This document shows, in pieces, positions 17,215 through 26,928 of a stretch of 64,000 nt of DNA (position 1 is its first letter; each line of letters starts with the position of its first letter). A program made the translations under genes and the position numbers. The notes beneath the pieces were generated by a model that ran no database searches, was not told the origin of the DNA, and saw only the letters and a program-made list of their open reading frames with translations. Origin of the DNA: Chitinophaga pinensis (GTDB lineage Bacteria > Bacteroidota > Bacteroidia > 2-12-FULL-35-15); the NCBI GenBank assembly GCA_945879015.1, contig CAMCUO010000004.1, positions 24,785 to 88,784 of the forward strand, given 5' to 3'.

Positions 17215-18027
17215 CTATCTATTAAATGCCATTCTTAATTTTATTTCTGTCAAAACTTTTTTTGTATACAATGGGAAGTCTCCATTCAACATCCATGAAT
17301 AATATGAAGGCTCATCTTTAAAAACTTGTTCAACGGATTTGCCAATATGTTTTCCAAAATTAAAAACTTCAACTCCCTTATCATTAAAAATAATTCTCCC
17401 TGCTAAATCAGCATTTTTATTAATGTTGGTGAAATCGTGTAAGGCTTTTATATCATTTTTTACTGGAATAGATTTAATTCCTTTTCTGTCTTCAAATTCA
17501 ACACCGTCATATTTTTCAAGTTGAGCCAGAAACACTTCAAATGTTGCTTCAATGTCAGCCTGAGCACTATGAGCATTTATAATTTCTTTCCCACAATAAA
17601 ATTTGTACGCAGCTTTTAAAGTACGTTGTTCCATTTGGTGAAAAATGTTTTGAACGTCTACAAATCTTCTTCCTTTAATATCAAAATCAATTTCCGCTCT
17701 CAAAAATTCTTCAACTAATATTGGAATATCAAATTTATTTGAGTTATATCCAGCTAAATCACAGTCTTTCAAAAAATCAGCTAGACTTTTAGCAAATCCC
17801 TTGAAAGTTGGTTCATGCTCAATATCCTTATCATAAATACCATGAATTTCAGATGAGCCAATAGGAATTGGAATTGTTGGATTAATTCTCTTTGTTTTTA
17901 TCTCCTTTGTTCCATCAGGTGAAATTTTCAGAATTGAAATTTCTACAATGCGATCTGATGCAACATTTATTCCAGTTGTTTCTAAATCAAAAAAGGCGAT
18001 AGGGCGAGTTAAATTGAGTTGTATCAT
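17215..18027 (-). CDS. DnaQ-like DEDDh 3'-5' exonuclease
   Basis: 270 residues. Exo I motif is IAFFDLETTGINVASDRIVEI near 11-31 (D and E of DEDD), Exo II is DLAGYNSNKFDIPILVEEF near 91-110, and Exo III is NAHSAQADIEATFEVF near 150-165 (H and D, hence DEDDh). The N-terminal domain ends near 175. The C-terminal 60 residues contain FNFGKHIGKSVEQVFKDEP and YYSWMLNGDFP, a small module also seen in ExoX-like and DUF3820 proteins. It probably acts on DNA in proofreading or repair, but it is not fused to a polymerase. It follows the 525-residue PD40 gene by 33 bp on the same strand. Confidence 0.87.
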   Translation of the reverse strand: MIQLNLTRPIAFFDLETTGINVASDRIVEISILKISPDGTKEIKTKRINPTIPIPIGSSEIHGIYDKDIEHEPTFKGFAKSLADFLKDCDLAGYNSNKFDIPILVEEFLRAEIDFDIKGRRFVDVQNIFHQMEQRTLKAAYKFYCGKEIINAHSAQADIEATFEVFLAQLEKYDGVEFEDRKGIKSIPVKNDIKALHDFTNINKNADLAGRIIFNDKGVEVFNFGKHIGKSVEQVFKDEPSYYSWMLNGDFPLYTKKVLTEIKLRMAFNR

Positions 18028-18060
18028 TTATGTTATTGGTAATAAATTAAGAATTAAATG

Positions 18061-19638
18061 CTATTTCTGAAGCGTAAAGATTTTTTTACTTTCATTTTGT
18101 CCAATGCCAATATCAAAAATAAAGAATGCATCAGTAAAAGGTTTATATCCAACCGCTTCAATTGTAATTTGATATTTACTTGGTGTTAATGCCATAATAA
18201 ATTTACCAGTATTCGGATTTGGACTATACGTTAACACTAATGCAGCTTTATCCTTTAAATCTTTTATAGTAACAAAAGTTGTAATGTTTTTTGTGCTATC
18301 AGAAGTAGTAATATACCCTTGCAAAATGGTTGCTCTATCTTCTGTATCTTCAAATTTTACACGATACAAATCTAAATCACCATAGCCACCATCTCTTACC
18401 GCTGAAATATAAGCTACGCGATTATTTTCTGTAAAAGAAATGCAACGATCGTCTCCAACAGAATTTATTGGATAGCCTAAATTTTTTGGAGTTGTCCATG
18501 TATTTTCTTCTTCATTCCAAGTAGATTGAAATAAATCGTAATCTCCCATTCCAGCATGGCCTTGTGAAGAGAAGTAGAGTGTTTTTCCATCAGGAGCAAT
18601 TTGTGGAAAATCTTCTTTGTATTTTGTATTGATTGTTGTACCAAGATTTTGTGCTTTTGCCCATTGTCCGTTTGGTAATTTGCGAGCCATGTAAACATCC
18701 GTTTCGCCTAATCCGCCATCACGTTTACTTGCAAAAAAGATTATGTTACCATCAGGTGTAATAGAACCAGCAGTTTCAAAATCTGAATTTACATTGCTAT
18801 TTAATTTTTTCATTCTTTGGAATACACCCGCTTTGTTCATGGATGAATAAATGTTTCCTAAACTATCTATATGGTCAACATACATGAGCATTGTTTGTCC
18901 ATCAGGAGTTAAACCAACCGCTTGCTCATCATATAGCGTATTTACTGTTCCACCCATATTTTTTGGTTTTGTCCAAACATCGTTTACGGGAACGGACTGA
19001 TAAATATCAGATGAATAATAGCCATCTACTTCAACTTGGCCGCCAATATTATCTTTTCTTCTGGATGTAAAAACAATAAATGATTCGTTTGCTGGAATAA
19101 AAGGGTAGTAGTCGGGAAATTCAGAATTAATTTCTTTTCCTAAATTCTGAAAAGTAACATTTACGGGATGTTTAACATATTCTTTACCATTCTCACAAGT
19201 TTCAATTTGGTGTTCAACCTGTTCTAATTCTGGACCTTTTAAAGTTGCTTTATAGATATTAAATGTTTTTATAGCATCATCAAATCGGCTGGCATATTGG
19301 TAGGCTAACCCCAAGTGATATAAAACTTGTTGTTCAGGTTTGGGTGCTTTGCTTGCAGTTTCAAGATATGAAATAGCTAAAGATTTATTGATATTAGTAT
19401 ACAAGTAACAAATCCCAAGTTTATAATTGTAATCGGGATTAGTTGGCTCTTGTTTTAGTAGTTGTTTGTAGGCAGGGATTGCGTAAAGAAAATTGCCGTG
19501 TGAGAAATGTTCTTTCGCATCGGCAGGGTCAACTACTTTTGATGTTTTTGGTTGGGCATTTAAGCCATTAATTAACAAAAATGCAAATGCAAAAAATAGT
19601 ATTTTTTTAAATATAATAGAATAACACTTATTCACCAC
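18061..19638 (-). CDS. TPR + PD40 beta-propeller envelope protein, no OmpA domain
   Basis: 525 residues with a GTG start (two tandem GTGs at 19638 and 19635) and a Sec signal ending FLLINGLNAQ. TPR-like repeats occupy about 30-150 (ADAKEHFSHGNFLYAIPAYKQLL, YNYKLGICYLYTNINKSLAI). PD40 blades occupy about 165-430, with recurring units such as FIVFTSRRKDNIGG, GQTMLMYVDH, NIIFFASKRDGGLGETDVY and TLYFSSQGHAGMGDYDLF. The end (YQITIEAVGYKPFTDAFFIF) resembles a carboxypeptidase regulatory-like domain. It is the smallest of four adjacent paralogues and lacks the OmpA part of PorE. Probably exported to the periplasm; function inferred only from architecture. Confidence 0.8.
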   Translation of the reverse strand: MVNKCYSIIFKKILFFAFAFLLINGLNAQPKTSKVVDPADAKEHFSHGNFLYAIPAYKQLLKQEPTNPDYNYKLGICYLYTNINKSLAISYLETASKAPKPEQQVLYHLGLAYQYASRFDDAIKTFNIYKATLKGPELEQVEHQIETCENGKEYVKHPVNVTFQNLGKEINSEFPDYYPFIPANESFIVFTSRRKDNIGGQVEVDGYYSSDIYQSVPVNDVWTKPKNMGGTVNTLYDEQAVGLTPDGQTMLMYVDHIDSLGNIYSSMNKAGVFQRMKKLNSNVNSDFETAGSITPDGNIIFFASKRDGGLGETDVYMARKLPNGQWAKAQNLGTTINTKYKEDFPQIAPDGKTLYFSSQGHAGMGDYDLFQSTWNEEENTWTTPKNLGYPINSVGDDRCISFTENNRVAYISAVRDGGYGDLDLYRVKFEDTEDRATILQGYITTSDSTKNITTFVTIKDLKDKAALVLTYSPNPNTGKFIMALTPSKYQITIEAVGYKPFTDAFFIFDIGIGQNESKKIFTLQK

Positions 19639-19777
19639 TTCTCTCTTTAATTAAGCTTTAATCCAAGTTTGGTACCAAAGTACAAAAAATGTTTTTTTTA
19701 TGAAAGAAATGAGGGGTATTTAATAGAAAAAACGGCTGAAATTAGCTTTCAGAGGTGTTTTCTATTAATGAAGAACC

Positions 19778-22324
19778 TTAATAAGCTGCTATTTTGATAA
19801 ATTGATATTTCTCATACATAGCCTTGTTGATTAAATAATCAATATTATATTGTGGTCCACCAACATATGCTTTTATTTTAATAGACTTAATTTTAGAAGC
19901 ATCAATTCCTTTTTCTCCAAGCGCTTGTATAATTTGCTTTTTTGCTTTTTCAGCTCTTGCTGTTGCTAGTTCCTTATTGGTTTTATAAGCTCTTGTTGGA
20001 ACTTGTGAAGCACATGCAGTTAGATTAATATTAACACTTCCATTTTTAGTTGCTAGAGCTACTAAATTCTCAATATATTGTTTGAACGGAGCATCTGTTA
20101 CATCAATTTGAGTAACATTATATTTAAAGTTCATTTGGAAATTTAATTTGTCAACAGTCGCCAATTGCTCATGATTGGTGTTAGTGTTATTGTTAGTATT
20201 GCTGTTAGTATTGCTGTTAGTATTGCTGTTAGTATTGCTGTTGGTATTAGTGTTAGTATTGTTGTTGGTATTGTTGTTAGTATTGTTATTAGTAACAGCA
20301 GTTGCAGTTGTCTTTGGTTTCGATTTGAATTTTATAGAAGTTTTTGTGTTTCCTAGTACAAATTTTCCGTTTACTTTTTTAGTCTTTAATAATTTCCCAT
20401 TGCTATCTTTAAATTCAGCATATGATTTTTTTCCAATAACTTTTGTGTCATCTTCATCAAGTGCAACAAGATATTCATCGTTTTGAGGTAAATTTGTAAA
20501 AATAAACCATCCTAATTCATCAGTATTAGTAGACTTTATTATCTCACCTTTTGAGTTTAATAAATTAACTTTTAAATTAGTAAAAGGAAAATCTTTTTCA
20601 TCAACAATTTTTCCGTCAACAGATATAAATAGGTCATCTATCGCCGTGTTGGTAGTAACAGTTGTGTTTGTAGTATTAGTTGCAGTAGTATCTGTTGGAA
20701 TGTCAGGGCCACCAAGATTTACTGCATTTAAACGAACTTCTTTGTTTATCTCTTGATATGCAGCACTCATTGGAACATCCATTGTTTCGGAGAAAAATTC
20801 CTGTCCATCATTCGTATAAGAAAGGGTATAGTTACTTCCAGGAGGAATGATGATTGTAAAGCTTCCATCTCTCACTAAAGGTTTGTAAACACCAGTAACA
20901 ATACCTGTTTCATTGTTTGTTACAGCTATTTCTAAAAATGGTGGCAACTCTTGTCCTTTCTCAGGAATAATAAATCCTTTGATTAATACTAATGGAACTT
21001 CTTTTCTTTCTGGTAAAGAAACCATATAAATATCTTTCTCTCCATATCCTTCTGGACGAGAAGAAGAAGAATAGTAACCTCTTTTTCCGTCAGGAGATGT
21101 TACATAAAAAACATCATCATCGGTTGTGTTGATTGGATAACCAATATTAAGAGGTTCTTCCCAAGCATTTGTTTCTTCATTTTTTGAAGAGAAGAAAATA
21201 TCAAAACCTCCTATAGTTTTATGTCCCATTGAACTAAAAAACAATACCTTTCCTCCAGGGTGTATAAACGGAGATTCTTCGTCATAAATAGTGTTAATTG
21301 TAGCACCAGCGTTTATAGACATGCCCCATTTCCCGTTTGGTAGTTTAATACATTTCCAAATATCTCGTCCACCAATTCCTCCCGCTCTATTACTAACAAA
21401 ATACAAGGTATTCCCATCCGGACTTAAACAAGCGCTTGTTTCCCAATTAGGAGTATTTATATCAGAGCCCATAGGTTGTGGGGCTGTCCAAGTGTTACCT
21501 TCTAATGTACTGAAATAAATATCTCCGCCATTGTAATCTTTGTAAATCAATAATGTCTGTGCATCAGCAGTTAGTCCAACCGCAGCCTCGTGACCAATAG
21601 AATTAATGTTTTCGCTTACAGATTTTGGTGTTGTCCAAGTGCTGTCTTCCTTTTTGGATGAAATGTATATGTCTTCGTAAAATTGACCATCATCTGTTTT
21701 ATCCATTCCTGTTCCCTTCGATCTACGAGAAGTAAACATAATTGTATTTTCGTCAGCGGAAAGCACGGGACTATATTCTGGAGCGGATGAATTGATACTA
21801 TCGCCTAAATTTTTAAGAATGATATTCATTGGTGCTGTAACAAGCAATTTTGCATTATTACTTATTTCAATTTGTCTTTCAACATCTTTAATTAAATCCA
21901 CATTTTTACTTCTTAAAAATGATTTGAATTTTTCATAATTAGCCAACGCTTCATCAAATTTATAATTGAAATGAAGTGCTTGACCATAATAGTAGAAAGC
22001 ATTAACAGGAGCTGATTTCTCAGTCGGTTCTATATCGTTGTAGTTTTTTGCTGTATTTAATACCGCTTTTTCAAGATAGTAAAGGGCTTTGTTTTTTTCG
22101 GTTTCAGATTTCATGTAACATAAACCTACTTTAAAATTTATGTTTGCATTTGTAGAATCAATCGCATAGGCCTCTTTAAAGTTCTTTAAAGCCAACGTGT
22201 AATTGCCTTCTAGAACGAGGTAATTTCCTTCGGTAAATTTTTGGCGATAATCTGCTTTGTCTTGACTTTTTAATGTTACATTAAACAAGACAATAGAAAA
22301 AAATAAAACTAAAAATTTATGCAT
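19778..22324 (-). CDS. TPR + PD40 + degenerate OmpA-like envelope protein with Asn/Thr/Ser linker
   Basis: 848 residues from the ATG at 22324; the frame runs open upstream to 22405, but only the internal Met gives a proper signal peptide (HKFLVLFFSIVLFNVTLKSQ). TPR-like region about 25-150, PD40 blades about 180-430, then a carboxypeptidase-regulatory-like segment (FIIPEKGQELPPFLEIAVTN) and a second one near 590 (DGKIVDEKDFPFTNLKVNLL). A low-complexity Asn-Thr-Ser tract spans bases 20176-20300. The last 120 residues resemble an OmpA domain, but the peptidoglycan-binding GHTD motif is replaced by ACASQVPTRAYKTNKEL. Second-last of four co-directional paralogues. Confidence 0.8.
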   Translation of the reverse strand: MHKFLVLFFSIVLFNVTLKSQDKADYRQKFTEGNYLVLEGNYTLALKNFKEAYAIDSTNANINFKVGLCYMKSETEKNKALYYLEKAVLNTAKNYNDIEPTEKSAPVNAFYYYGQALHFNYKFDEALANYEKFKSFLRSKNVDLIKDVERQIEISNNAKLLVTAPMNIILKNLGDSINSSAPEYSPVLSADENTIMFTSRRSKGTGMDKTDDGQFYEDIYISSKKEDSTWTTPKSVSENINSIGHEAAVGLTADAQTLLIYKDYNGGDIYFSTLEGNTWTAPQPMGSDINTPNWETSACLSPDGNTLYFVSNRAGGIGGRDIWKCIKLPNGKWGMSINAGATINTIYDEESPFIHPGGKVLFFSSMGHKTIGGFDIFFSSKNEETNAWEEPLNIGYPINTTDDDVFYVTSPDGKRGYYSSSSRPEGYGEKDIYMVSLPERKEVPLVLIKGFIIPEKGQELPPFLEIAVTNNETGIVTGVYKPLVRDGSFTIIIPPGSNYTLSYTNDGQEFFSETMDVPMSAAYQEINKEVRLNAVNLGGPDIPTDTTATNTTNTTVTTNTAIDDLFISVDGKIVDEKDFPFTNLKVNLLNSKGEIIKSTNTDELGWFIFTNLPQNDEYLVALDEDDTKVIGKKSYAEFKDSNGKLLKTKKVNGKFVLGNTKTSIKFKSKPKTTATAVTNNNTNNNTNNNTNTNTNSNTNSNTNSNTNSNTNNNTNTNHEQLATVDKLNFQMNFKYNVTQIDVTDAPFKQYIENLVALATKNGSVNINLTACASQVPTRAYKTNKELATARAEKAKKQIIQALGEKGIDASKIKSIKIKAYVGGPQYNIDYLINKAMYEKYQFIKIAAY
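20176..20300 (-). repeat. In-frame 12-bp tandem repeat coding Asn-Thr-Asn-Ser/Thr
   Basis: Repeats of the unit AATACTAACAGC (minus strand) and variants, about ten units, encode an Asn/Thr/Ser-only linker between the PD40/CRD part and the OmpA-like end of the 848-residue protein. The unit is a multiple of three, so copy-number change would alter linker length without frameshift. Confidence 0.8.
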
Positions 22325-22470
22325 AAAAAACACGTTGTTTAAAATAATAATTTTCCGCATCCATATTGAATAGGAAAAACAGTTGAATTCAGTCAAAAAT
22401 ATCAAAAATAAAAGTCGGAATTGTAAAGGTAGTAAAAAGAAATTAACAATGTTAAAATAATGAAAATTAG

Positions 22471-24747
22471 TTACTTAGACTCGATTATCTTCATTTCTAC
22501 CCTTCTGTTTAATTGCATCCCTTTTAAATCGGGTTTCCCATTTGGAAGGAGGTTGGGAGCTACGGGTGCTGTTTCGCCATATCCTTTTGCAACTAAATAC
22601 TGGGCTTTGATGCCTTTTTTGATAAGGGTTGTTACTACGGCTTGAGAGCGCAATTGAGATAATTTTAAATTTTCAGCATCATTTCCTTTACTATCTGTGT
22701 GTCCAGCAACTTCAACCGTTAATTCAGGATAATCTTTCATCAACTGTAATAGTTTTTCCAATTCTAAATTCGATTCTTTTCTAAGTATTGCTTTATTGGA
22801 ATCGAAGAAAATATTATTTAAAACTATTTTTGAACCTATTTGTACTTTATCAAGCACTATGTTTTTCGTTAATACTGAAAATTCAGGTTGTTTAGGAACA
22901 TTTACATTTTCGGATTGAAACAAATATCCTTTTGCCTCATAAGAAAGATTATAATTCTGTCCGCGATTTAAAATAAAATAATAAGAACCGGAATCAGAAG
23001 TTGTATAATAGGTGTCAATTAATTTCCCAGTTAAATTATCCTTTACGATGATTTGTGCGCCTGCAACTGCTTTACCTTCTCTGTTTTTAACTGTTCCTGC
23101 AATACTTATTGTTCCAAGTTTTTTGCTTTCAAGATTAATTCCTTCCATTAAAAGTTCTTTATCAATTTCTTGGTAAGATGAATTTGCGGGAATATTAATT
23201 GGAACGTTTATTGGCTGATATCCTTCGGCTTCGAAACTAATGTTGTATGTTTTTCCTTCATCTCCTGGAGTCAAAATCAAAAGATATTTTCCTGTGGTTT
23301 GATTAGGTTTCACACTTTGTACAACCAATCCGCTTTCCAAATCAGTCGCCAATATTTCTACCATGACTAATCCTTTTGTTGATCCATCAAAAGTTACAAA
23401 ACCTTTTATTAAAGTTAATGGCTCCGCAATTGCTTTTTCAAAATTAATCATGTAAAGGTCTTTTTCTCCCTTTCCACCAGCTCTTATAGAAGAAAAATAT
23501 CCATGCTTTCCATCAGCAGATTGAACATAAAAAATGTCATCATCTGGAGTGTTTATCGGTGATCTTAAATTTTCCGGTATGCTCCATTTTCCATTATCGT
23601 CTTTAACTGCTTTGAAAATATCAAAGCCTCCCATATTTTTATGACCTTTCGAACTAAAAAATAAAGTTACTCCGTCAGGGTGTAAAAATGGAGCATCTTC
23701 ATCATCGGCTGTGTTGATTTCAGGGCCTAGGTTTGTTGGCATACTCCATTGTCCATTTGTTAGTTTTACACATCTCCAAATATCTCTTCCTCCGAAACTG
23801 CCTTCTTTTCTGTTACTAACAAAATAGAGTGTATTTCCATCAGCGCTCACACAAGCATGACTTTCCCAATAAGGTGAGTTTACATTACTACTTAATGGAT
23901 ATAATTCGCTCCAAACATCTCCAATCAAATTGCTTAAATAAATATCTCCACCATTCACATCTCTATAAACTAATAATTGTTGACCGTCAGCAGAAACATT
24001 TAAGTTAGCTTCGTTGTTGTTTGTATTAATGTTTGTGCCAATAGATTTAGGACTCGACCAAGTGCCATCGCTTTTTTTTATGCAAAAATAAATGTCTTCA
24101 TAAAATTGATCATTCTCTGTTTTCTCGCCACCAGTGCTTCCTAAGCGATTAGATGTGAAAATTAAAGTAGATTCATCAGCAGAAATTACTGGACTATATT
24201 CAGGGAAAATTGTATTGATACTATCACCTAAAGAATTAATACTAACGTTTGCCGAATCTTTGATAAATTCAATAGCATTAAAATTAGTTTCAACTTGCTT
24301 CTCTAAATCCTTTGCTAATTCCTTGTTTCTATTGCCAACAATGTCTTTGAATTTATTAAAATAGGTATTCGATTCAGAAAAACGATAAGCTAAACGATAA
24401 GCAACCCCTAAAGAATAATAAGCTAATTCAGGAGCTTTTTTCTCTCTAGGATCTTCTGGATTATAATTGTGGGCTACATTTTGAACGGCCTTTTCTAAAT
24501 AATATAAAGCTTTGTTTTTTTCAGTTGCCGACTCTAAATAACAAAGACCTATTTTATAATTAATATTTGCATTGGTTGAATCAATCCAATATGCGTCTTT
24601 AAATTGCTTGAGGGCAAGTGAATAATTTTGTTCTAAAATCAGATAATTACCTTGAGTAATAAGCTCACGATAATCGCTCTTTCCACCTTGAGAAAAAATG
24701 GAAGTAGCAATAAGTAAAAAAGAAAACAAAACAATTTTTTTTATCAT
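22471..24747 (-). CDS. PorE-like protein: TPR + PD40 + carboxypeptidase regulatory domain + OmpA
   Basis: 758 residues, signal peptide IKKIVLFSFLLIATSIFSQG. TPR-like region about 25-135 (GNYLILEQNYSLALKQFKDA, YYSLGVAYRLAYRFSESNTY). PD40 blades about 180-430 (STLIFTSNRLGSTGGEKT, TLYFVSNRKEGSFGGRDIW). Two CRD folds follow, about 455-535 and 550-630 (ISIAGTVKNREGKAVAGAQI). A canonical OmpA domain covers 640-755 with LTVEVAGHTDSKGNDAEN and LSQLRSQAVVTTL, so the peptidoglycan-binding Asp and Arg are kept. P. gingivalis PorE, a T9SS component, has this same domain order. This makes it the best PorE-like candidate of the four paralogues, though this lineage has many such proteins and orthology is not proven. 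Confidence 0.82.
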   Translation of the reverse strand: MIKKIVLFSFLLIATSIFSQGGKSDYRELITQGNYLILEQNYSLALKQFKDAYWIDSTNANINYKIGLCYLESATEKNKALYYLEKAVQNVAHNYNPEDPREKKAPELAYYSLGVAYRLAYRFSESNTYFNKFKDIVGNRNKELAKDLEKQVETNFNAIEFIKDSANVSINSLGDSINTIFPEYSPVISADESTLIFTSNRLGSTGGEKTENDQFYEDIYFCIKKSDGTWSSPKSIGTNINTNNNEANLNVSADGQQLLVYRDVNGGDIYLSNLIGDVWSELYPLSSNVNSPYWESHACVSADGNTLYFVSNRKEGSFGGRDIWRCVKLTNGQWSMPTNLGPEINTADDEDAPFLHPDGVTLFFSSKGHKNMGGFDIFKAVKDDNGKWSIPENLRSPINTPDDDIFYVQSADGKHGYFSSIRAGGKGEKDLYMINFEKAIAEPLTLIKGFVTFDGSTKGLVMVEILATDLESGLVVQSVKPNQTTGKYLLILTPGDEGKTYNISFEAEGYQPINVPINIPANSSYQEIDKELLMEGINLESKKLGTISIAGTVKNREGKAVAGAQIIVKDNLTGKLIDTYYTTSDSGSYYFILNRGQNYNLSYEAKGYLFQSENVNVPKQPEFSVLTKNIVLDKVQIGSKIVLNNIFFDSNKAILRKESNLELEKLLQLMKDYPELTVEVAGHTDSKGNDAENLKLSQLRSQAVVTTLIKKGIKAQYLVAKGYGETAPVAPNLLPNGKPDLKGMQLNRRVEMKIIESK

Positions 24748-24820
24748 AATAGGGCATTAAACACTTTCAAAAGAACGCAAAGATAATATTATTAAGGTTT
24801 TTGTAAAATAAAAGCACCTA

Positions 24821-26905
24821 TCATTTAGCTGCAATTTTGATTTTTATGTATTGATACTGTTCGTAAGTAGAAATATTCTCGTTCGCATCTTTTTTGTATT
24901 CCGGTCCTTGAACAAGTGCTTTAGTTTCTGCAAATTTGATTTGCGACTCCGTTACTCCATTTTTGAGCAAAGCTTTTTGAACTTTCTCTTTCGCATTTTT
25001 CGCTCTTAAATCCGACAAGTTTTCATTGCTTCTAAAAGTGCTTGTCGGAACTTGAGAAGCACTCGACTCTATAGTTATTTCAAAACTTGTTTTACTAGTT
25101 AAACAGTTAGTCAACTCATCAATAAATGTTTTAAAATCGGCTGCTTCGGTATCAATTTCTTTTTTGTTGTATTTGAAAAACAATTGGAAAGCTGATTTTT
25201 CCGGAATGCAAGGGCCATTTTTGCCATTTAATAAAGCATTATTGTTTAATGCTGAATTGTCAATTCCTGCTACTAGATTTGTTGAATCGCCATAGTAAGG
25301 TATTTCTTTTCTAATAACTGTATATCCTCGCTTTTTAGGCGCATCAATAATTTCGCTTAATATAGTTCTGTTATTTACTACATATATAGTTTTGTAGGAA
25401 TTTCCGATAGGAAGATTTGTACCAAATTTTCCAGAGTAACTGTTAGCATTTAATTCTTGAATAGTGTCATTTGTAGCATTGTTGATAATGTATATAATGT
25501 TGTTGCTGATGTCTTCTGTTGTATGATTAATAAATTTTCCTAACAAAACTGTAATATCTCTTGGCTCGTTTTCGGGAAACGTAATTAAATAAATATCCTT
25601 TTCTCCATAACCACCTTCTTTGTCAGAAGAAAAGAAAGCGCGTCTACCATCTGCAGTAGTAATTAAAAAAACATCGTCATCAGTAGTGTTGACAGGGTAA
25701 CCATAATTTATAGGAGTTGACCAGTTTCCATTTTCATCATTAATAAAGGAAGTGAAAATATCAAAACCACCCATGGAGTTGTGACCTTTCGAAGAAAAGA
25801 AAATTTGTTTTCCATCAGGGTGTATAAAAATTCCATCTTCATCATATTTTGTATTAATAACATCGCCTAAATTTTGTGCAGGGCCCCATTCGCCACTTGG
25901 TAATTTTAAACATTTATAAATGTCTCTTCCTCCGAGTCCGCCTCCTCTGTTACTTACAAAATACAACACACGATTATCGGAACTAAAACAAGCATGAGAT
26001 TCCCAAGCAGAAGAATTGATTGGTGCAGAAACGTATTCTGCAGGTCCCCATTCCTTGCCTTTTAATTCACTTACATAAATATTCCCATTTCCCCCATCAT
26101 CTTTATAAACTAATAATTTTAATCCATCGGCCGATAAGTTAATGGTAGCTTCGTGTCCTGAACCATTAATGTTTTTGCCAATAGGAGTAGCTTTTCCCCA
26201 TTTATTGTCAGTTTCAGAATAGGTGGAAACAAAAATATCTTCAAAGTGTTCTCCGGTTGGTAATTTTTTTTCAGTTGTTCCTCCCGACCTTCTGGTTGTA
26301 AAAATAATTGTCTGCTCATCCAATGAAACAATTGGTGAATAGTCGGGATACTTTGAATTTACTCCCGGCCCTAAGTTTTCTACTTCCACCTTTTTAGGTG
26401 TTTTTACTATTTCTTTCCCGTAATTACAGGTTTCGATATCGTGTTTTATTTCTTCAACTTCTTCAGAAAGTTTTTGGTCGGTACCTAATGCATCAATATA
26501 CTTTTGATACATTTCTATTGCTTTATCAAATTCGTAATTGAGGTGATATGCTTTTGCAAGATAGTAGTAGGTCGAAAGTGGTGCTTCTTTTTCTTTTATT
26601 TCTCCTTGCTCATAAAATTTTGCAATGTTCTTGATAGCAAATTCTAAATAGGGAATTGATTTTGTTTTATAAGTGGCAGCTTTTAAATAGCAAAATCCAA
26701 TTTTGAAATTCATATTGTGATTTCCTTTATCCATCAAATCAAGTTTGATGTATAATGGTAAAGCTGCTATGTAATTTTCATTAGCAAAAAAATCTTCTGC
26801 TTGGTTGAAGATGTTTTTAAAATTTCCTTGAATAAAATTTGCAGAAGCAAAATTTGAAAATGATAAAACAAAAAATGAAAATAGAAGTATAATTTTTTTC
26901 ATCAT
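24821..26905 (-). CDS. TPR + PD40 + degenerate OmpA-like envelope protein
   Basis: 694 residues; start at 26905 or the adjacent ATG at 26902. Signal peptide KKIILLFSFFVLSFSNFASA. TPR-like segment about 30-150, PD40 blades about 185-440 (TIIFTTRRSGGTTEKKLP, VLYFVSNRGGGLGGRDIY, RAFFSSDKEGGYGEKDIY). A short regulatory-like domain near 450-530 follows, then an OmpA-like end in which GHTD is replaced by ESSASQVPTSTFRSNENL while LSDLRAKNAKEKV keeps the Arg. First of the four paralogues, 23 bp downstream of the E2 gene stop, so it is likely cotranscribed with it. Confidence 0.8.
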   Translation of the reverse strand: MMKKIILLFSFFVLSFSNFASANFIQGNFKNIFNQAEDFFANENYIAALPLYIKLDLMDKGNHNMNFKIGFCYLKAATYKTKSIPYLEFAIKNIAKFYEQGEIKEKEAPLSTYYYLAKAYHLNYEFDKAIEMYQKYIDALGTDQKLSEEVEEIKHDIETCNYGKEIVKTPKKVEVENLGPGVNSKYPDYSPIVSLDEQTIIFTTRRSGGTTEKKLPTGEHFEDIFVSTYSETDNKWGKATPIGKNINGSGHEATINLSADGLKLLVYKDDGGNGNIYVSELKGKEWGPAEYVSAPINSSAWESHACFSSDNRVLYFVSNRGGGLGGRDIYKCLKLPSGEWGPAQNLGDVINTKYDEDGIFIHPDGKQIFFSSKGHNSMGGFDIFTSFINDENGNWSTPINYGYPVNTTDDDVFLITTADGRRAFFSSDKEGGYGEKDIYLITFPENEPRDITVLLGKFINHTTEDISNNIIYIINNATNDTIQELNANSYSGKFGTNLPIGNSYKTIYVVNNRTILSEIIDAPKKRGYTVIRKEIPYYGDSTNLVAGIDNSALNNNALLNGKNGPCIPEKSAFQLFFKYNKKEIDTEAADFKTFIDELTNCLTSKTSFEITIESSASQVPTSTFRSNENLSDLRAKNAKEKVQKALLKNGVTESQIKFAETKALVQGPEYKKDANENISTYEQYQYIKIKIAAK

Positions 26906-26928
26906 GATTATGATAAATAGTTTTTATT

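Noticed and set aside
20165..20486. Plus-strand frames of up to 103 residues rich in Val/Leu
   Set aside because: They are the antisense of the Asn/Thr/Ser repeat tract inside the PorE-like gene.
22325..22405. N-terminal 27-residue extension of the 848-residue PorE-like protein
   Set aside because: The signal peptide begins at the Met at 22324; the upstream codons form no sensible N-terminus.
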